Source: JAAZMI01 sp050942615 (lineage in GTDB: Bacteria > Bacillota > Dethiobacteria > DTU022 > UBA8154). Taken from it: DNA of 64,000 nt. The notes below the pieces were generated by a model that was not told the DNA's origin, ran no database searches, and saw nothing but the letters and a program-made list of their open reading frames with translations. How positions within the stretch are numbered: position 1 is the stretch's first letter; the number at the start of each line of letters is the position of its first letter. A program made the translations under genes and the position numbers. Positions 1-7,585 of this stretch are shown here, piece by piece. The stretch lies in NCBI GenBank assembly GCA_050942615.1, contig JBMNNQ010000001.1:1-64000 (forward strand), read 5' to 3'.

Positions 1-832
1 TTTGGTGTGGATAATAAATCAAAACCCCGCAATCGGTATAGTAGGGTGTGATATTAAACCCCTTGCCGGCTAAAATATCTTCATTTAACTTCTTTCCCAC
101 CCCCCCCAAGTCGCCGCTTAAAATAAGATCATAATGGTCCGGATTCCGTTCCAGTTCCACAAAATGATTATAAATGGTATCTGCGGCAGCCGGGGCCATT
201 GCCGTCCCCAAGGAATAGGGATCTTTTTCCCCGGCATCGACAACCTTGCCGGTGGTTAAGGCTTCAATGCAGGGGCCCTCTCCCCCGGCCGGGCCCAAAA
301 CAACAGCTCCTGCCCCTGTCACAGTCCACTGACTGTAACCGGGTTTTTGGAAACCGTATTCTGTTGGGTAACGGTACTGCCTTTCTGCAGAACAATTGTG
401 GCTGGAGGTGGCCACTAAAATATGCTTTGCAAAACCGCCCTGGATAAGCATTGCGCCCAGCGACAGCCCTTCTGCCAGGGAGGAACAGGCACCGAAAATG
501 CCCAGGTAGGGTATGGCCAGGCTTCTGGCACAAAAAGTTGATGAAATAACCTGGTTTAAAAGATCCCCGCCAATATAGTAGTCCATATCTTCCGGGGCCA
601 AACCAGCTTTGCCCAGGGCTAAATAACAGGCCTCCTCCAGCATGTGGCGCTCAGCCCTTTCAAAACTTTTTTCGGCCAGGATGTTATTCTCGTAATGTCG
701 ATCAAAAAAATTTGATAAAGGCCCCAAACTTTCTTTGGGGCCTGCAACTGTTGCTGCAGAAAGAAAAGCAACTTTTTTTCCCAGCAGAACACTCTGTTTG
801 CCAACTTTTTTTTGTTCAGTATAGACCTGCAA
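1..832 (-). CDS. spoVAD: Stage V sporulation protein AD (partial, 3' end outside window)
   Basis: SpoVAD is a thiolase/ketoacyl-synthase-fold protein of the SpoVA channel that moves dipicolinic acid into the forespore and out on germination; it binds dipicolinate. The minus-strand frame is open to the window edge and gives about 277 of the usual ~338 residues. It has the family stretches AGPKESLGPL, GDLLNQV, FGACSSLAEG, ATSSHNCSAERQ, TAMAPAAADT and LSGDLGGVG. I place the start at a TTG (832-830) because an in-frame TAA lies just upstream and a GGGGGAT ribosome site precedes it. It follows spoVAC as in the canonical spoVA operon. An 8-base G/C run in the 100-110 region keeps the frame intact. 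The family call is secure; the start is inferred. Confidence 0.93.
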   Translation of the reverse strand, partial: MQVYTEQKKVGKQSVLLGKKVAFLSAATVAGPKESLGPLSNFFDRHYENNILAEKSFERAERHMLEEACYLALGKAGLAPEDMDYYIGGDLLNQVISSTFCARSLAIPYLGIFGACSSLAEGLSLGAMLIQGGFAKHILVATSSHNCSAERQYRYPTEYGFQKPGYSQWTVTGAGAVVLGPAGGEGPCIEALTTGKVVDAGEKDPYSLGTAMAPAAADTIYNHFVELERNPDHYDLILSGDLGGVGKKLNEDILAGKGFNITPYYTDCGVLIYYPHQ

Positions 833-886
833 CTTTTAATTCATCCCCCACCTAAAAAACTATTTCCCCCGGAACAGGATTTTTTT

Positions 887-1315
887 TCAAATTAGGGCTG
901 AAATAAGCCCCACAATAAAAGCGGTAACCACCCCAAACATGATTACCGAACCGGCCAAGCCAAACATTTTGGAACCGGTTCCCAAAACCCAGCCTTCCCT
1001 TCTGAATTCAATGGCCATGGAAACCACAGAATTGGCAAAGCCGGTAATCGGCACGGCTGTTCCAGCGCCTGCCAAGTTTGCAATGTTATCAAATACCCCC
1101 AGGCCGGTAAGCAAGGCGGCAATAAAAATGACAGTTGCTACAGTGGGGTTTCCCGCCTGCTGCGGGGGTACCCCCAGAGAAATATAAAAATTCAGGATTA
1201 ACTGTCCCAAAAGACAAATTGCGCCCCCAAAAAGAAAAGCCGAGAGAACGTTTTTTACCAAAGGGGGTTTGGGTTGCTTTAACCGGCTCCAATTTTTAAC
1301 CCAATTTAAATCCAC
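887..1315 (-). CDS. spoVAC: Stage V sporulation protein AC
   Basis: SpoVAC is an integral inner forespore membrane protein of the SpoVA dipicolinate channel; in Bacillus it behaves as a mechanosensitive pore. The 142-residue product has the usual family length and several hydrophobic segments (about 22-45, 60-85, 92-105 and 118-141). It contains the conserved GNPTVATVIFIAALLTGLG and AGAGTAVPITGFANS stretches. It probably starts at GTG and lies 54 bases upstream of spoVAD. The usual spoVAA and spoVAB genes are not between it and sigF; a dodecin gene and a small membrane protein gene are there instead. Confidence 0.95.
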   Translation of the reverse strand: MDLNWVKNWSRLKQPKPPLVKNVLSAFLFGGAICLLGQLILNFYISLGVPPQQAGNPTVATVIFIAALLTGLGVFDNIANLAGAGTAVPITGFANSVVSMAIEFRREGWVLGTGSKMFGLAGSVIMFGVVTAFIVGLISALI

Positions 1316-1374
1316 AAGTATTTCTTCATCTTTTTGCTGGTAATTAACGGTGCCCCACCTGCCTTAGGCTTAAT

Positions 1375-1584
1375 TTAACGGTTTTCCAACACTTCAAAGG
1401 CCAACTTCACGTTTGCCTTATATTCGACTACCTCATCGTTTTCAACATTGGCCGTGAAGTTTTGTACCTCTACCCCGGTAATGCCTTCCACTGTTTCAGA
1501 AGCTTTTTGCACGGCATCCTGGACTGCGTCCTCCCAGCTTAAATCCGATGCACCGATCAATTCAATTATTTTGGCTACACTCAT
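1375..1584 (-). CDS. Dodecin family flavin-binding protein
   Basis: This 69-residue protein matches the dodecin family in length and pattern: an N-terminal strand with KIIELIGAS, the helix SWEDAVQDAVQKASETV, and the strands GVEVQNFTANVENDEVVEYKA. Dodecins form hollow dodecamers that bind flavins or related aromatic cofactors and act as buffers or stores. An ATG with a GGAAGGAT-type ribosome site sits just upstream. Its place between sigF and spoVAC is unusual and could mean forespore expression, but no forespore promoter was confidently recognised. The family is clear; the ligand and any sporulation role are inference. Confidence 0.9.
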   Translation of the reverse strand: MSVAKIIELIGASDLSWEDAVQDAVQKASETVEGITGVEVQNFTANVENDEVVEYKANVKLAFEVLENR

Positions 1585-1711
1585 TGTTCCATCCTTCCTT
1601 TCATCTTTTATATTTTATTGAAAGTTTAACGGCTTTAGTTTGCCACATATCTCCTGCATTTATTCCAGTTTGCAGCGGTTAAAAAGATGCCGGGTTTAAC
1701 TGGGCAAAACC

Positions 1712-1912
1712 TTAACAGTGAATATAAAAATCAGCTGGTAGATAACCGCCCGCTTGCAGGTTATAAACAGCTGCGGGGTGAATCACAACCCGTGAACGGC
1801 GGGGAACTTGTTCTTTGGGAGGCAGCAGTGAATAAGTTAAAATAAAGGTGAAAAAGGCAACGGCTAAAATAATAATCATTATTAAAAAAACTAACTGTTG
1901 ACTTTTTTGCAT
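1712..1912 (-). CDS. Small single-pass membrane protein, unknown function
   Basis: The likely product is 66 residues, starting at the ATG at 1912 behind a well-placed AGGGGGA ribosome site. The frame stays open further upstream but would cross the sigF terminator hairpin. The sequence has one hydrophobic segment (about residues 7-28) followed by a short basic, proline-containing tail (PPKEQVPRRSR) and a C-terminal Cys. I recognise no family. It lies between sigF and dodecin, where other Firmicutes have spoVAA and spoVAB, but it resembles neither. Confidence 0.6.
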   Translation of the reverse strand: MQKSQQLVFLIMIIILAVAFFTFILTYSLLPPKEQVPRRSRVVIHPAAVYNLQAGGYLPADFYIHC

Positions 1913-1990
1913 TTCTGTTTCCCCCTGAAATAACTTTTTTGGGTAATTATTTCTTTTTCTATTATCCCTCCCGGTTATTTCTTTTATAAC

Positions 1991-2023
1991 AAAAAAAGGC
2001 CTTGCTAAAAAAACAGGGCCTTT
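1991..2023 (-). terminator. Rho-independent terminator after sigF
   Basis: On the minus strand AAAGGCC (2023-2017) pairs with GGCCTTT (2001-1995) across a T-rich loop and runs into further T residues down to 1991. It lies about 57 bases past the sigF stop codon and should end the spoIIAA-AB-sigF transcript. Confidence 0.75.
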
Positions 2024-2079
2024 CAGATCCCCTTCTGAAGGGAAAAAGGGTGAAACCAATCTATAGACATTCCAGCCCT

Positions 2080-2793
2080 TTAATCACCTTTTTTTAAAGT
2101 ATCCATGGCCTTTTTTTCCAGGCGGGAAATGTGTCTTTGGGATAAACTCATAATTTGTGCAGTTTCCTCCTGGCTTTTTTCCAGAAAATAGCGCAAAATA
2201 ATGATCTGTTTTTCACGCGGAGGAAGTGTTTGCAGCTTTTCCTGTAAAATAATATTATTAATAATTGTATCAAGGTTGAAATTCAGGTTTTTTGTTTTGG
2301 AAATAAAAGTGCCGGAAGTTTCATCCGTCAGCGGGACGGTAGGCTGCTGCAGTTCCATTAGCCAAACAATCTCTTCCTTGGGCAGCCCTGTCTTCGCAGC
2401 AATTTCTTCTAAATGCGGTTTTCGCTGTAGCTTCTGTTCCAGGTTGTCCCTTTCCTGAAGAAGCTTGTCAAGGCGCGTATAATGGGAACGTGAAACTTTA
2501 AGGAGATGCCCGTTTTGGCGCAGGCAGGCTTTGATATTGCCCAGGATAAAAGGAACAGCATAGGTGGAAAACTTTGCCCCTTTTTGGGGATCATATTTCC
2601 GTAAAGCCTTGAGCAACCCGATACAACCTTCCTGAAAAATATCTTCATAGTCAACTGTTTGCGTGGGGTAGCGGCGGCAAAGAGCATGTACTAAGGGCAG
2701 GTTAAAGGAAATCAGTTTTTCCCTGGCCCGGGAATCGCCCTCTTTGTTTTTATAATAGAGTTCCTCTAATTCTTTTTCAGAATAAAGCGGCAT
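2080..2793 (-). CDS. sigF: RNA polymerase sporulation sigma factor SigF
   Basis: SigF is the first forespore-specific sigma factor; it is held inactive by SpoIIAB until SpoIIAA is dephosphorylated. The 237-residue sequence has region 2 (NLPLVHALCRRY, DIFQEGCIGLLKALRKYDPQ, KFSTYAVPFILGNIKACLR), region 3 (around KPHLEEIAAKTGLPKEEI) and region 4 (LPPREKQIIILRYFLEKSQ followed by a helix-turn-helix around SLSQRHISRLEKKA). It is the third gene of the classic spoIIAA-spoIIAB-sigF operon, 13 bases from spoIIAB, and is followed by a terminator. Context separates it from the similar SigG. Confidence 0.97.
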   Translation of the reverse strand: MPLYSEKELEELYYKNKEGDSRAREKLISFNLPLVHALCRRYPTQTVDYEDIFQEGCIGLLKALRKYDPQKGAKFSTYAVPFILGNIKACLRQNGHLLKVSRSHYTRLDKLLQERDNLEQKLQRKPHLEEIAAKTGLPKEEIVWLMELQQPTVPLTDETSGTFISKTKNLNFNLDTIINNIILQEKLQTLPPREKQIIILRYFLEKSQEETAQIMSLSQRHISRLEKKAMDTLKKGD

Positions 2794-2806
2794 AGCAGTA
2801 ACCCTT

Positions 2807-3244
2807 TCAATGATTTTTTTCCGTGCTTTTGCCGAAGGTTTTAAGCATTTTTATAACCGTTCCTTTTCCCGGGGCAGATTCGATTGTAACCTGATCCATA
2901 AAGTTTTCCATAATGGTAAAACCCATGCCAGATCTTTCCAGTTCAGGTTTGTCTGTGTAAAGAGGCTCACGCGCTTGGGCAATATCCTTGATGCCCTTGC
3001 CGGAGTCATGTATTTCCACAAAAAACTGCTGTTTTTCGATTAAGGCCCTGATTCTGATGATGCCTGTGTCGTGTTCATAGGCATGCAGAATGCTGTTGGT
3101 TACAGCTTCCGAAACAGCAGTTTTCAGCTCATTAATCTCTTCCAGGGTGGGATCTAGGCGTGCAGCAAAAGCAGCCACCACAACCCGTACAAAACTCTCG
3201 TTTTCAGATTTTGCCGGTACTTCCAGGGCCATATAGTCCGTCAT
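2807..3244 (-). CDS. spoIIAB: Anti-sigma F factor / serine kinase SpoIIAB
   Basis: SpoIIAB is a GHKL-fold ATP-binding protein that sequesters SigF and phosphorylates SpoIIAA. The Bergerat fold is clear: N box ELKTAVSEAVTNSILHAYEH, G1 box EIHDSGKGI and the G2 region PELERSGMGFTIMENFMD. The frame is open upstream to a GTG at 3280, but I prefer the ATG at 3244 because MTDYMALEVPAKSENESF aligns with the normal N terminus. The ribosome site GGAGG is then about 17 bases away, so the start is not certain. The gene lies between spoIIAA and sigF. Confidence 0.95.
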   Translation of the reverse strand: MTDYMALEVPAKSENESFVRVVVAAFAARLDPTLEEINELKTAVSEAVTNSILHAYEHDTGIIRIRALIEKQQFFVEIHDSGKGIKDIAQAREPLYTDKPELERSGMGFTIMENFMDQVTIESAPGKGTVIKMLKTFGKSTEKNH

Positions 3245-3354
3245 TTTTTTTATTGTGTATTCCTCCAAGTCAGCCAGCACCTCCAGTTTACAATTAGCTT
3301 TCCCCCGTGTGGGGCAGTCAGGAATTTAAGGATTTTTCTGCAGTGTAACAAATA

Positions 3355-3717
3355 TTATTTAAATTTTGCCAGCGCCTCATCTTCGTCACTGCAAACAGGT
3401 ATTATTTTCAACAGACCGCCTAACTGCATTATCCTTTGATTATGCTTATCCAGTCCACAGATGACAATTTCACCCCCCCGTTCCCTAATCTGTTTATAAC
3501 GGCCCAGAATAACCCCCAGCCCCGAGCTGTCCATAAAAGTCAGGTTTTCCAAATTTAAAATCAGGTTTTGAACAATATTTTTTTTCAGTTCCTTTTCCAC
3601 CGGCTGGCGAAAATAATTTGCAGTGTGGTGATCCAGTTCCCCCCTTAGTCTAACGATCAGGTTGTACCTTTTGCGGATCAACTGTACCTGCAACAATAAC
3701 TCCCCCTTTTCCTCCAT
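3355..3717 (-). CDS. spoIIAA: Anti-sigma F factor antagonist SpoIIAA (STAS domain)
   Basis: SpoIIAA is the STAS-domain switch protein that releases SigF from SpoIIAB when dephosphorylated by SpoIIE. The signature GELDHHTA and FMDSSGLGVILGRYKQI are present; the first Ser of DSSG (residue 64 in this frame) matches the phosphorylated Ser58 of B. subtilis. The ATG at 3717 sits only a few bases past a predicted sigma-H -10 element and has no ribosome site. The GGAGG-AAAAGGGGGAG run lies after that ATG, so the true start is probably a TTG at 3696 or 3693. That start would give a protein of the usual length. It is the first gene of the spoIIA operon. Confidence 0.95.
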   Translation of the reverse strand: MEEKGELLLQVQLIRKRYNLIVRLRGELDHHTANYFRQPVEKELKKNIVQNLILNLENLTFMDSSGLGVILGRYKQIRERGGEIVICGLDKHNQRIMQLGGLLKIIPVCSDEDEALAKFK

Positions 3718-3725
3718 CTGGAAAA

Positions 3726-3754
3726 TACTTCTACGTCTTTCTTAAATTTCCTGC
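3726..3754 (-). promoter_or_regulatory. Predicted sigma-H promoter of the spoIIA operon
   Basis: On the minus strand GCAGGAAAT (3754-3746) matches the sigma-H -35 consensus RNAGGAWWW completely. After exactly 11 bases, GTAGAAGTA (3734-3726) matches the -10 consensus RNNGAATWW at 8 of 9 positions. The spoIIA operon is sigma-H and Spo0A dependent in Bacillus. Confidence 0.65.
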
Positions 3755-3780
3755 AAAAAAAAAGCCCATCAGGGCTTTTT
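3755..3780 (-). terminator. Rho-independent terminator upstream of spoIIAA
   Basis: A compact hairpin AAAGCCC-tgat-GGGCTTT is followed on the minus strand by an uninterrupted run of T. It begins just past the dacF stop codon (3786), so it ends the deoB-pdp-dacF transcript and separates it from spoIIA. The T tract abuts the predicted sigma-H -35 element of spoIIAA. Confidence 0.85.
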
Positions 3781-3785
3781 AGTTG

Positions 3786-4973
3786 CTAACCAACAAACTT
3801 TAACCAGATTTTAAAATACCGGGAAAATAGTAGGGGTATAGAAGCTTTGTTAATATTCTCTGCCGTCACCAGGTCAACTTCCCGCAGTACCTTTTCACCG
3901 GCAGTTACTTTTATTTGACCGACCTTACTGCCTGCAGCAAGCGGAGCCCCCAGTTTTTTGGGCAGAAAGGTTTCTGTGGTATATTGAATTTCTTCACCTT
4001 TTTTCAGCAACATGCTTAAGTTTTCGTTAACAAGAACGTCAACCTCTGCAACATGCCCCTTTTCTACAGGCAACCGCGCTATTTTTTCTTTTTCTGCCGC
4101 CAAAGGAATATATTCATAATTGGCAAAGCCGTGGTTAAGCAGGCTTGCAGCTTCTTCATAGCGTACCTGGCTGGAAGGCGCATTTAAAATGACCGCCAGC
4201 AAACGGGTATTTTCCCTTTTTGCCGTTGCAGAAATGCTGTGCCCTGACTGCCGGGTAAACCCGGTTTTGATACCATCGCAATGGCGGTAGTCAAAAATCA
4301 GGCGGTTTGTATTGCTAAGGTACACCTTGCCGCTTTTAATCTTGCCTTCCAGGAAGTTTTCATCCATCCAGATTTTAGTCCAGTTAAAAAACAGGGGGTG
4401 CTTGATTATTTCCCTGCTCATCAGGGCCACATCATAAGCGGTGGTGATATGTGCTTCATGATGTAAACCGGTGGGGTTGACAAAATTTGTGTTTTTCATC
4501 CCCAACTCCACGGCCCGCCTATTCATCCGTTCCGCAAAGGCTTCCACACTGCCGGCCAGGTGTTCGGCTACTGCTACAGCAGCATCGTTGGCCGAGCCCA
4601 CGGTAATGCCGATTAATAAGGATTCCAGATCAACAACGTCACCGGCGCTTAAAAAAATTTCAGAGCCGCCCATGGAGGAGGCCCTTTCCGAAATAGCAAC
4701 CTGATCCTCTAACTTTACTTCCCCTTTGTTTAAATCCTCCATCACCAGCAACAAGGTCATTATTTTGGTTATGCTAGCAGGATAAAGCTGCTCATGTTCA
4801 TTGCAGGCATAAATAATTTCCCCCGTTTCCGGTTCCATCAGCAGGGCAGCCTTGGCATGAATTTTGGGGTTAAAAGCTTGCACAGTTTGACCTGCCGGCA
4901 AAAGGAACAGGAGAAAAAAAAGTATTGCCAAGAAAAATACCTGGTAGGCCTTATTTAGTAATTTTACTTTCAT
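3786..4973 (-). CDS. dacF: D-alanyl-D-alanine carboxypeptidase DacF (penicillin-binding protein, S11)
   Basis: This secreted serine carboxypeptidase trims peptidoglycan pentapeptides; the dacF paralogue acts in the forespore on spore peptidoglycan cross-linking. The start at 4973 (MKVKLLNKAYQVFF) is supported by an AGGAGGGA site 8 bases upstream; an upstream in-frame start at 5006 is less likely. A signal peptide ends near VQA (residue 33). The catalytic motifs are SITK (Ser67, Lys70), SAN in GSANDAA, and KTG in GIKTGFT; a C-terminal beta-rich domain (PBP5_C) and an amphipathic tail follow. Its position directly before spoIIAA matches Bacillus. Confidence 0.95.
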   Translation of the reverse strand: MKVKLLNKAYQVFFLAILFFLLFLLPAGQTVQAFNPKIHAKAALLMEPETGEIIYACNEHEQLYPASITKIMTLLLVMEDLNKGEVKLEDQVAISERASSMGGSEIFLSAGDVVDLESLLIGITVGSANDAAVAVAEHLAGSVEAFAERMNRRAVELGMKNTNFVNPTGLHHEAHITTAYDVALMSREIIKHPLFFNWTKIWMDENFLEGKIKSGKVYLSNTNRLIFDYRHCDGIKTGFTRQSGHSISATAKRENTRLLAVILNAPSSQVRYEEAASLLNHGFANYEYIPLAAEKEKIARLPVEKGHVAEVDVLVNENLSMLLKKGEEIQYTTETFLPKKLGAPLAAGSKVGQIKVTAGEKVLREVDLVTAENINKASIPLLFSRYFKIWLKFVG

Positions 4974-5052
4974 GAACTGTATCCCTCCTGCCTTTATTTT
5001 CTCCACTGTTTATAAAATGATACTTCAGGCAGGGGGCACAGCAAGGTTGTGT

Positions 5053-6369
5053 TTAGCAGGGAAAAGGAGGCACTACCCCATAAACAAGCGGTAAGTCAGC
5101 CGGTTTTTCTTCACCGATAGCAAAGGCGCTGTTTAGCCCCTTCAGGGCGTCTTCTATCATGTTTTTGTCGTTCCCGTGGGCGCAGGCCAGCGTTTCACCT
5201 TCTTCAACATAATCGCCAACCTTATGGCTGAGCACCACCCCTGCGGCAGGATCAATCCGCTGTTCCTTATAAAATCTTCCCGCCCCGAGTAAGGCAGCAA
5301 CCTGGCCAATTTTTCCAGCATGTATTTCCCGCAAATAGCCGGCCCGGGGGGCTGCCATTTCCTGTTTGTATTTTGCGGTTGGAAATAAAGAGGGATCATC
5401 ACAATAAGCGGTATCCCCCCCCTGGGAGGCTACCAGTTCCTTAAATTTGGCCAGTCCGGCACCGCTATTCAGGAGCCGTGCCAACTCTTCCTCTCCTTCA
5501 TCCGGGTTTCGCACCTTATCAACCAAAGCCAGCAGGTAGCCTCCCAGCAACAGGCTGAGCTGTTCTAAATCAGCCGGGCCCTCTCCCCTTAAAACAGACA
5601 GCGCTTCTTTGACTTCCAAAGCATTGCCCACAGCAAACCCCAAGGGCTGGTTCATGTTTGTAACAACGGAAACAACCTGCCGTCCCATCTCGTTACCGAT
5701 ACGGAACATGGTTTCAGCCAACTGGAAAGCTGCTTCCCTTTCCTGTATAAAGGCGCCTTTTCCCAATTTAACATCCAATAAAATGGCATTGGCCCCGGCA
5801 GCTATTTTTTTACTCATGATTGAAGCGGCAATCAAAGAAAGGTTTTCTACTGTACCGGTTACGTCCCGCAGGGCATAAAGTTTTCCCTCGGCCGGTGTCA
5901 GTTTTTCAGTTTGTGCCATAATGGCTAAGTTGTTTTTTTGAACTAATTCTATAAACCGGTTGACAGAGAGCTGTGTATTAAAGCCGGGGATACTTTCCAG
6001 CTTATCAATTGTACCCCCTGTAAAACCCAGTCCCCTGCCCGAAATTTTGGCTAAAGGCACACCTGCTGCAGCCACCAGGGGAGCCATGATCAGCGTGATC
6101 TTATCCCCCACCCCCCCGCTGCTGTGCTTATCAGCGACCGCTGTTCCCAAAAATGAAAAGTTGAGCACTTCTCCGGATTCTGCCAGGGCTGCTGTAAGCG
6201 CGATGATCTCCTTGGTATTCAACCCCTGAAAATAGATGGCCATTAAAAGGGCGGCCATCTGGTAATCGGGCACCTCCCCTGAATTAAAGGCGTTAATCAG
6301 AAAATAGATTTCTTCCTTGGAAAGTGTTTCACCGTTCTTTTTTTTGTTAATTAAATCCAAAGCTTTCAT
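5053..6369 (-). CDS. pdp: Pyrimidine-nucleoside phosphorylase
   Basis: The enzyme catalyses reversible phosphorolysis of thymidine, uridine and deoxyuridine in nucleoside salvage. The 438 residues are full length. The glycosyltransferase family 3 fold is shown by the N-terminal helical domain (SKEEIYFLINAFNSGEVPDYQMAALLMAIY), the phosphate-binding KHSSGGVGDKITL, the signature SGRGLGFTGGTIDKLESIPG and the TEKLTPAEGKLYALRDVTGTV segment. Its start codon overlaps the deoB stop (ATGA), so the two are translationally coupled. The product ribose-1-phosphate feeds DeoB. DeoA (thymidine phosphorylase) is the alternative name; Firmicute context favours Pdp. Confidence 0.93.
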   Translation of the reverse strand: MKALDLINKKKNGETLSKEEIYFLINAFNSGEVPDYQMAALLMAIYFQGLNTKEIIALTAALAESGEVLNFSFLGTAVADKHSSGGVGDKITLIMAPLVAAAGVPLAKISGRGLGFTGGTIDKLESIPGFNTQLSVNRFIELVQKNNLAIMAQTEKLTPAEGKLYALRDVTGTVENLSLIAASIMSKKIAAGANAILLDVKLGKGAFIQEREAAFQLAETMFRIGNEMGRQVVSVVTNMNQPLGFAVGNALEVKEALSVLRGEGPADLEQLSLLLGGYLLALVDKVRNPDEGEEELARLLNSGAGLAKFKELVASQGGDTAYCDDPSLFPTAKYKQEMAAPRAGYLREIHAGKIGQVAALLGAGRFYKEQRIDPAAGVVLSHKVGDYVEEGETLACAHGNDKNMIEDALKGLNSAFAIGEEKPADLPLVYGVVPPFPC

Positions 6370-7571
6370 TGCCTTTCGCTTCCTTCCCGGAATAGTTTCC
6401 CGGCAAAACTTTGGCCGTCAACAGTTGGTTTGCAACCCAGCAGTTGTGCCACGGTGGCTCCTAAATCAGCAAAGCTTTTTCTGGTACCTAAGTCTATAGC
6501 CGTAATATCCGGACTATAAATCAGTAAGGGAACATATTCCCTGGTATGATCAGTGCCCTTAAAGGTCGGGTCACAACCGTGATCTGCCGTAATGGCCAGC
6601 AGATCCCCTGCCCTTAAAAGATGCAGGGCCCGTTCTAAAAAAAGATCAAATTCCTCCAGGGCCCGGGCAAAACCCCGCGGATCATTGCGGTGACCGTAAA
6701 GCATATCAAAATCAACCAGGTTGGCCCATAAGATCCCTGTAAAATTTTCCTGCAGGGCATCGTTGATGACCTGCATAATATTTTGGTTGCCTGTAGCCGG
6801 GAGGTGGCGGGTAATATTTTTACCGGCGAAGATGTCACTGACTTTGCCCACAGTCCAAACCTGGTGGCCTGACTCCAGGGCTAAACTCAGGATTGTCGGC
6901 CCCGGAGGGGGCAGGGAATAGTCCCGGCGTCCGGCTGCCGACCGGACAAAATTGCCGGGAACGCCCTCAAAGGGCCGGGCGATAACCCTGCCCAGGGCAT
7001 GTTTTCCTACAAAAATTTTCTCCCGGGCCTTTGAACACCACGCATAAAGGGTATCCAAGGGTACCACATCCTGGTGGGCGGCGACCTGAAAAACGCTGTC
7101 GGCTGAAGTGTAAACAATAGGGCAACCGGTTTGTAAATGCTTTTCACCAAATTTTTTAATAATTTCTGTGCCGGAATAGGGAATGTTCCCCAAAACCCCC
7201 CGGCCGGTTATTTTTTCAAAAGAAGATATTATTGCCGGGGGAAAGCCCTGCGGGTAGAGGGGAAAGGGGTCTTTTTGCACCAAACCGGCCAGTTCCCAGT
7301 GTCCTGTGGTGGTATCCTTTCCCGGGGAAAGCTCCGCCATTTTTCCATGGGCTCCTAATATTTTTTCCGGCGCGGTTATTTTTGCAAAATATTTTTCTGT
7401 CAGGATTTTTTTTAAGCCCAGGGAAATTAGGTTGGGGATCCTGATTCCTTTATTTTGCCGGATCACATGGCCCAAGGTGTTGCTGCCCTGATCTCCGAAC
7501 TGCTCAGCATCAGGTAAAGCACCGACACCAGCACCGTCCAAAACAACAATGAAAACCCTGTTGATTAAAAT
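6366..7571 (-). CDS. deoB: Phosphopentomutase, probable AUU start
   Basis: DeoB interconverts (deoxy)ribose-1-phosphate and 5-phosphate. It is an alkaline-phosphatase superfamily metalloenzyme with metal sites in the N-terminal LDGAGVGALPDAEQFGD, in SPGKDTTTGHWELAG (the Thr nucleophile region), and in FDMLYGHRNDP, ITADHGCDPT and GTDHTREYVPLL. Translation from the first conventional codon (TTG, 7541) would remove the first strand NRVFIVV and leave the metal Asp at position 2. An in-frame ATT at 7571-7569 lies exactly 8 bases after GGAGG and restores the family N terminus (I/M-LINRVFIVVLDG). No ATG, GTG or other TTG fits. It lies between xerD and pdp. Confidence 0.93.
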   Translation of the reverse strand: MLINRVFIVVLDGAGVGALPDAEQFGDQGSNTLGHVIRQNKGIRIPNLISLGLKKILTEKYFAKITAPEKILGAHGKMAELSPGKDTTTGHWELAGLVQKDPFPLYPQGFPPAIISSFEKITGRGVLGNIPYSGTEIIKKFGEKHLQTGCPIVYTSADSVFQVAAHQDVVPLDTLYAWCSKAREKIFVGKHALGRVIARPFEGVPGNFVRSAAGRRDYSLPPPGPTILSLALESGHQVWTVGKVSDIFAGKNITRHLPATGNQNIMQVINDALQENFTGILWANLVDFDMLYGHRNDPRGFARALEEFDLFLERALHLLRAGDLLAITADHGCDPTFKGTDHTREYVPLLIYSPDITAIDLGTRKSFADLGATVAQLLGCKPTVDGQSFAGKLFREGSERQ

Positions 7572-7585
7572 GGCTGTAACCTCCT

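Noticed and set aside
90..112. A frameshift or phase-variable switch at the C-rich tract in spoVAD
   Set aside because: Counting the run shows the frame continues correctly as GDLGGVGKK; a length-variable role cannot be claimed from one sequence.
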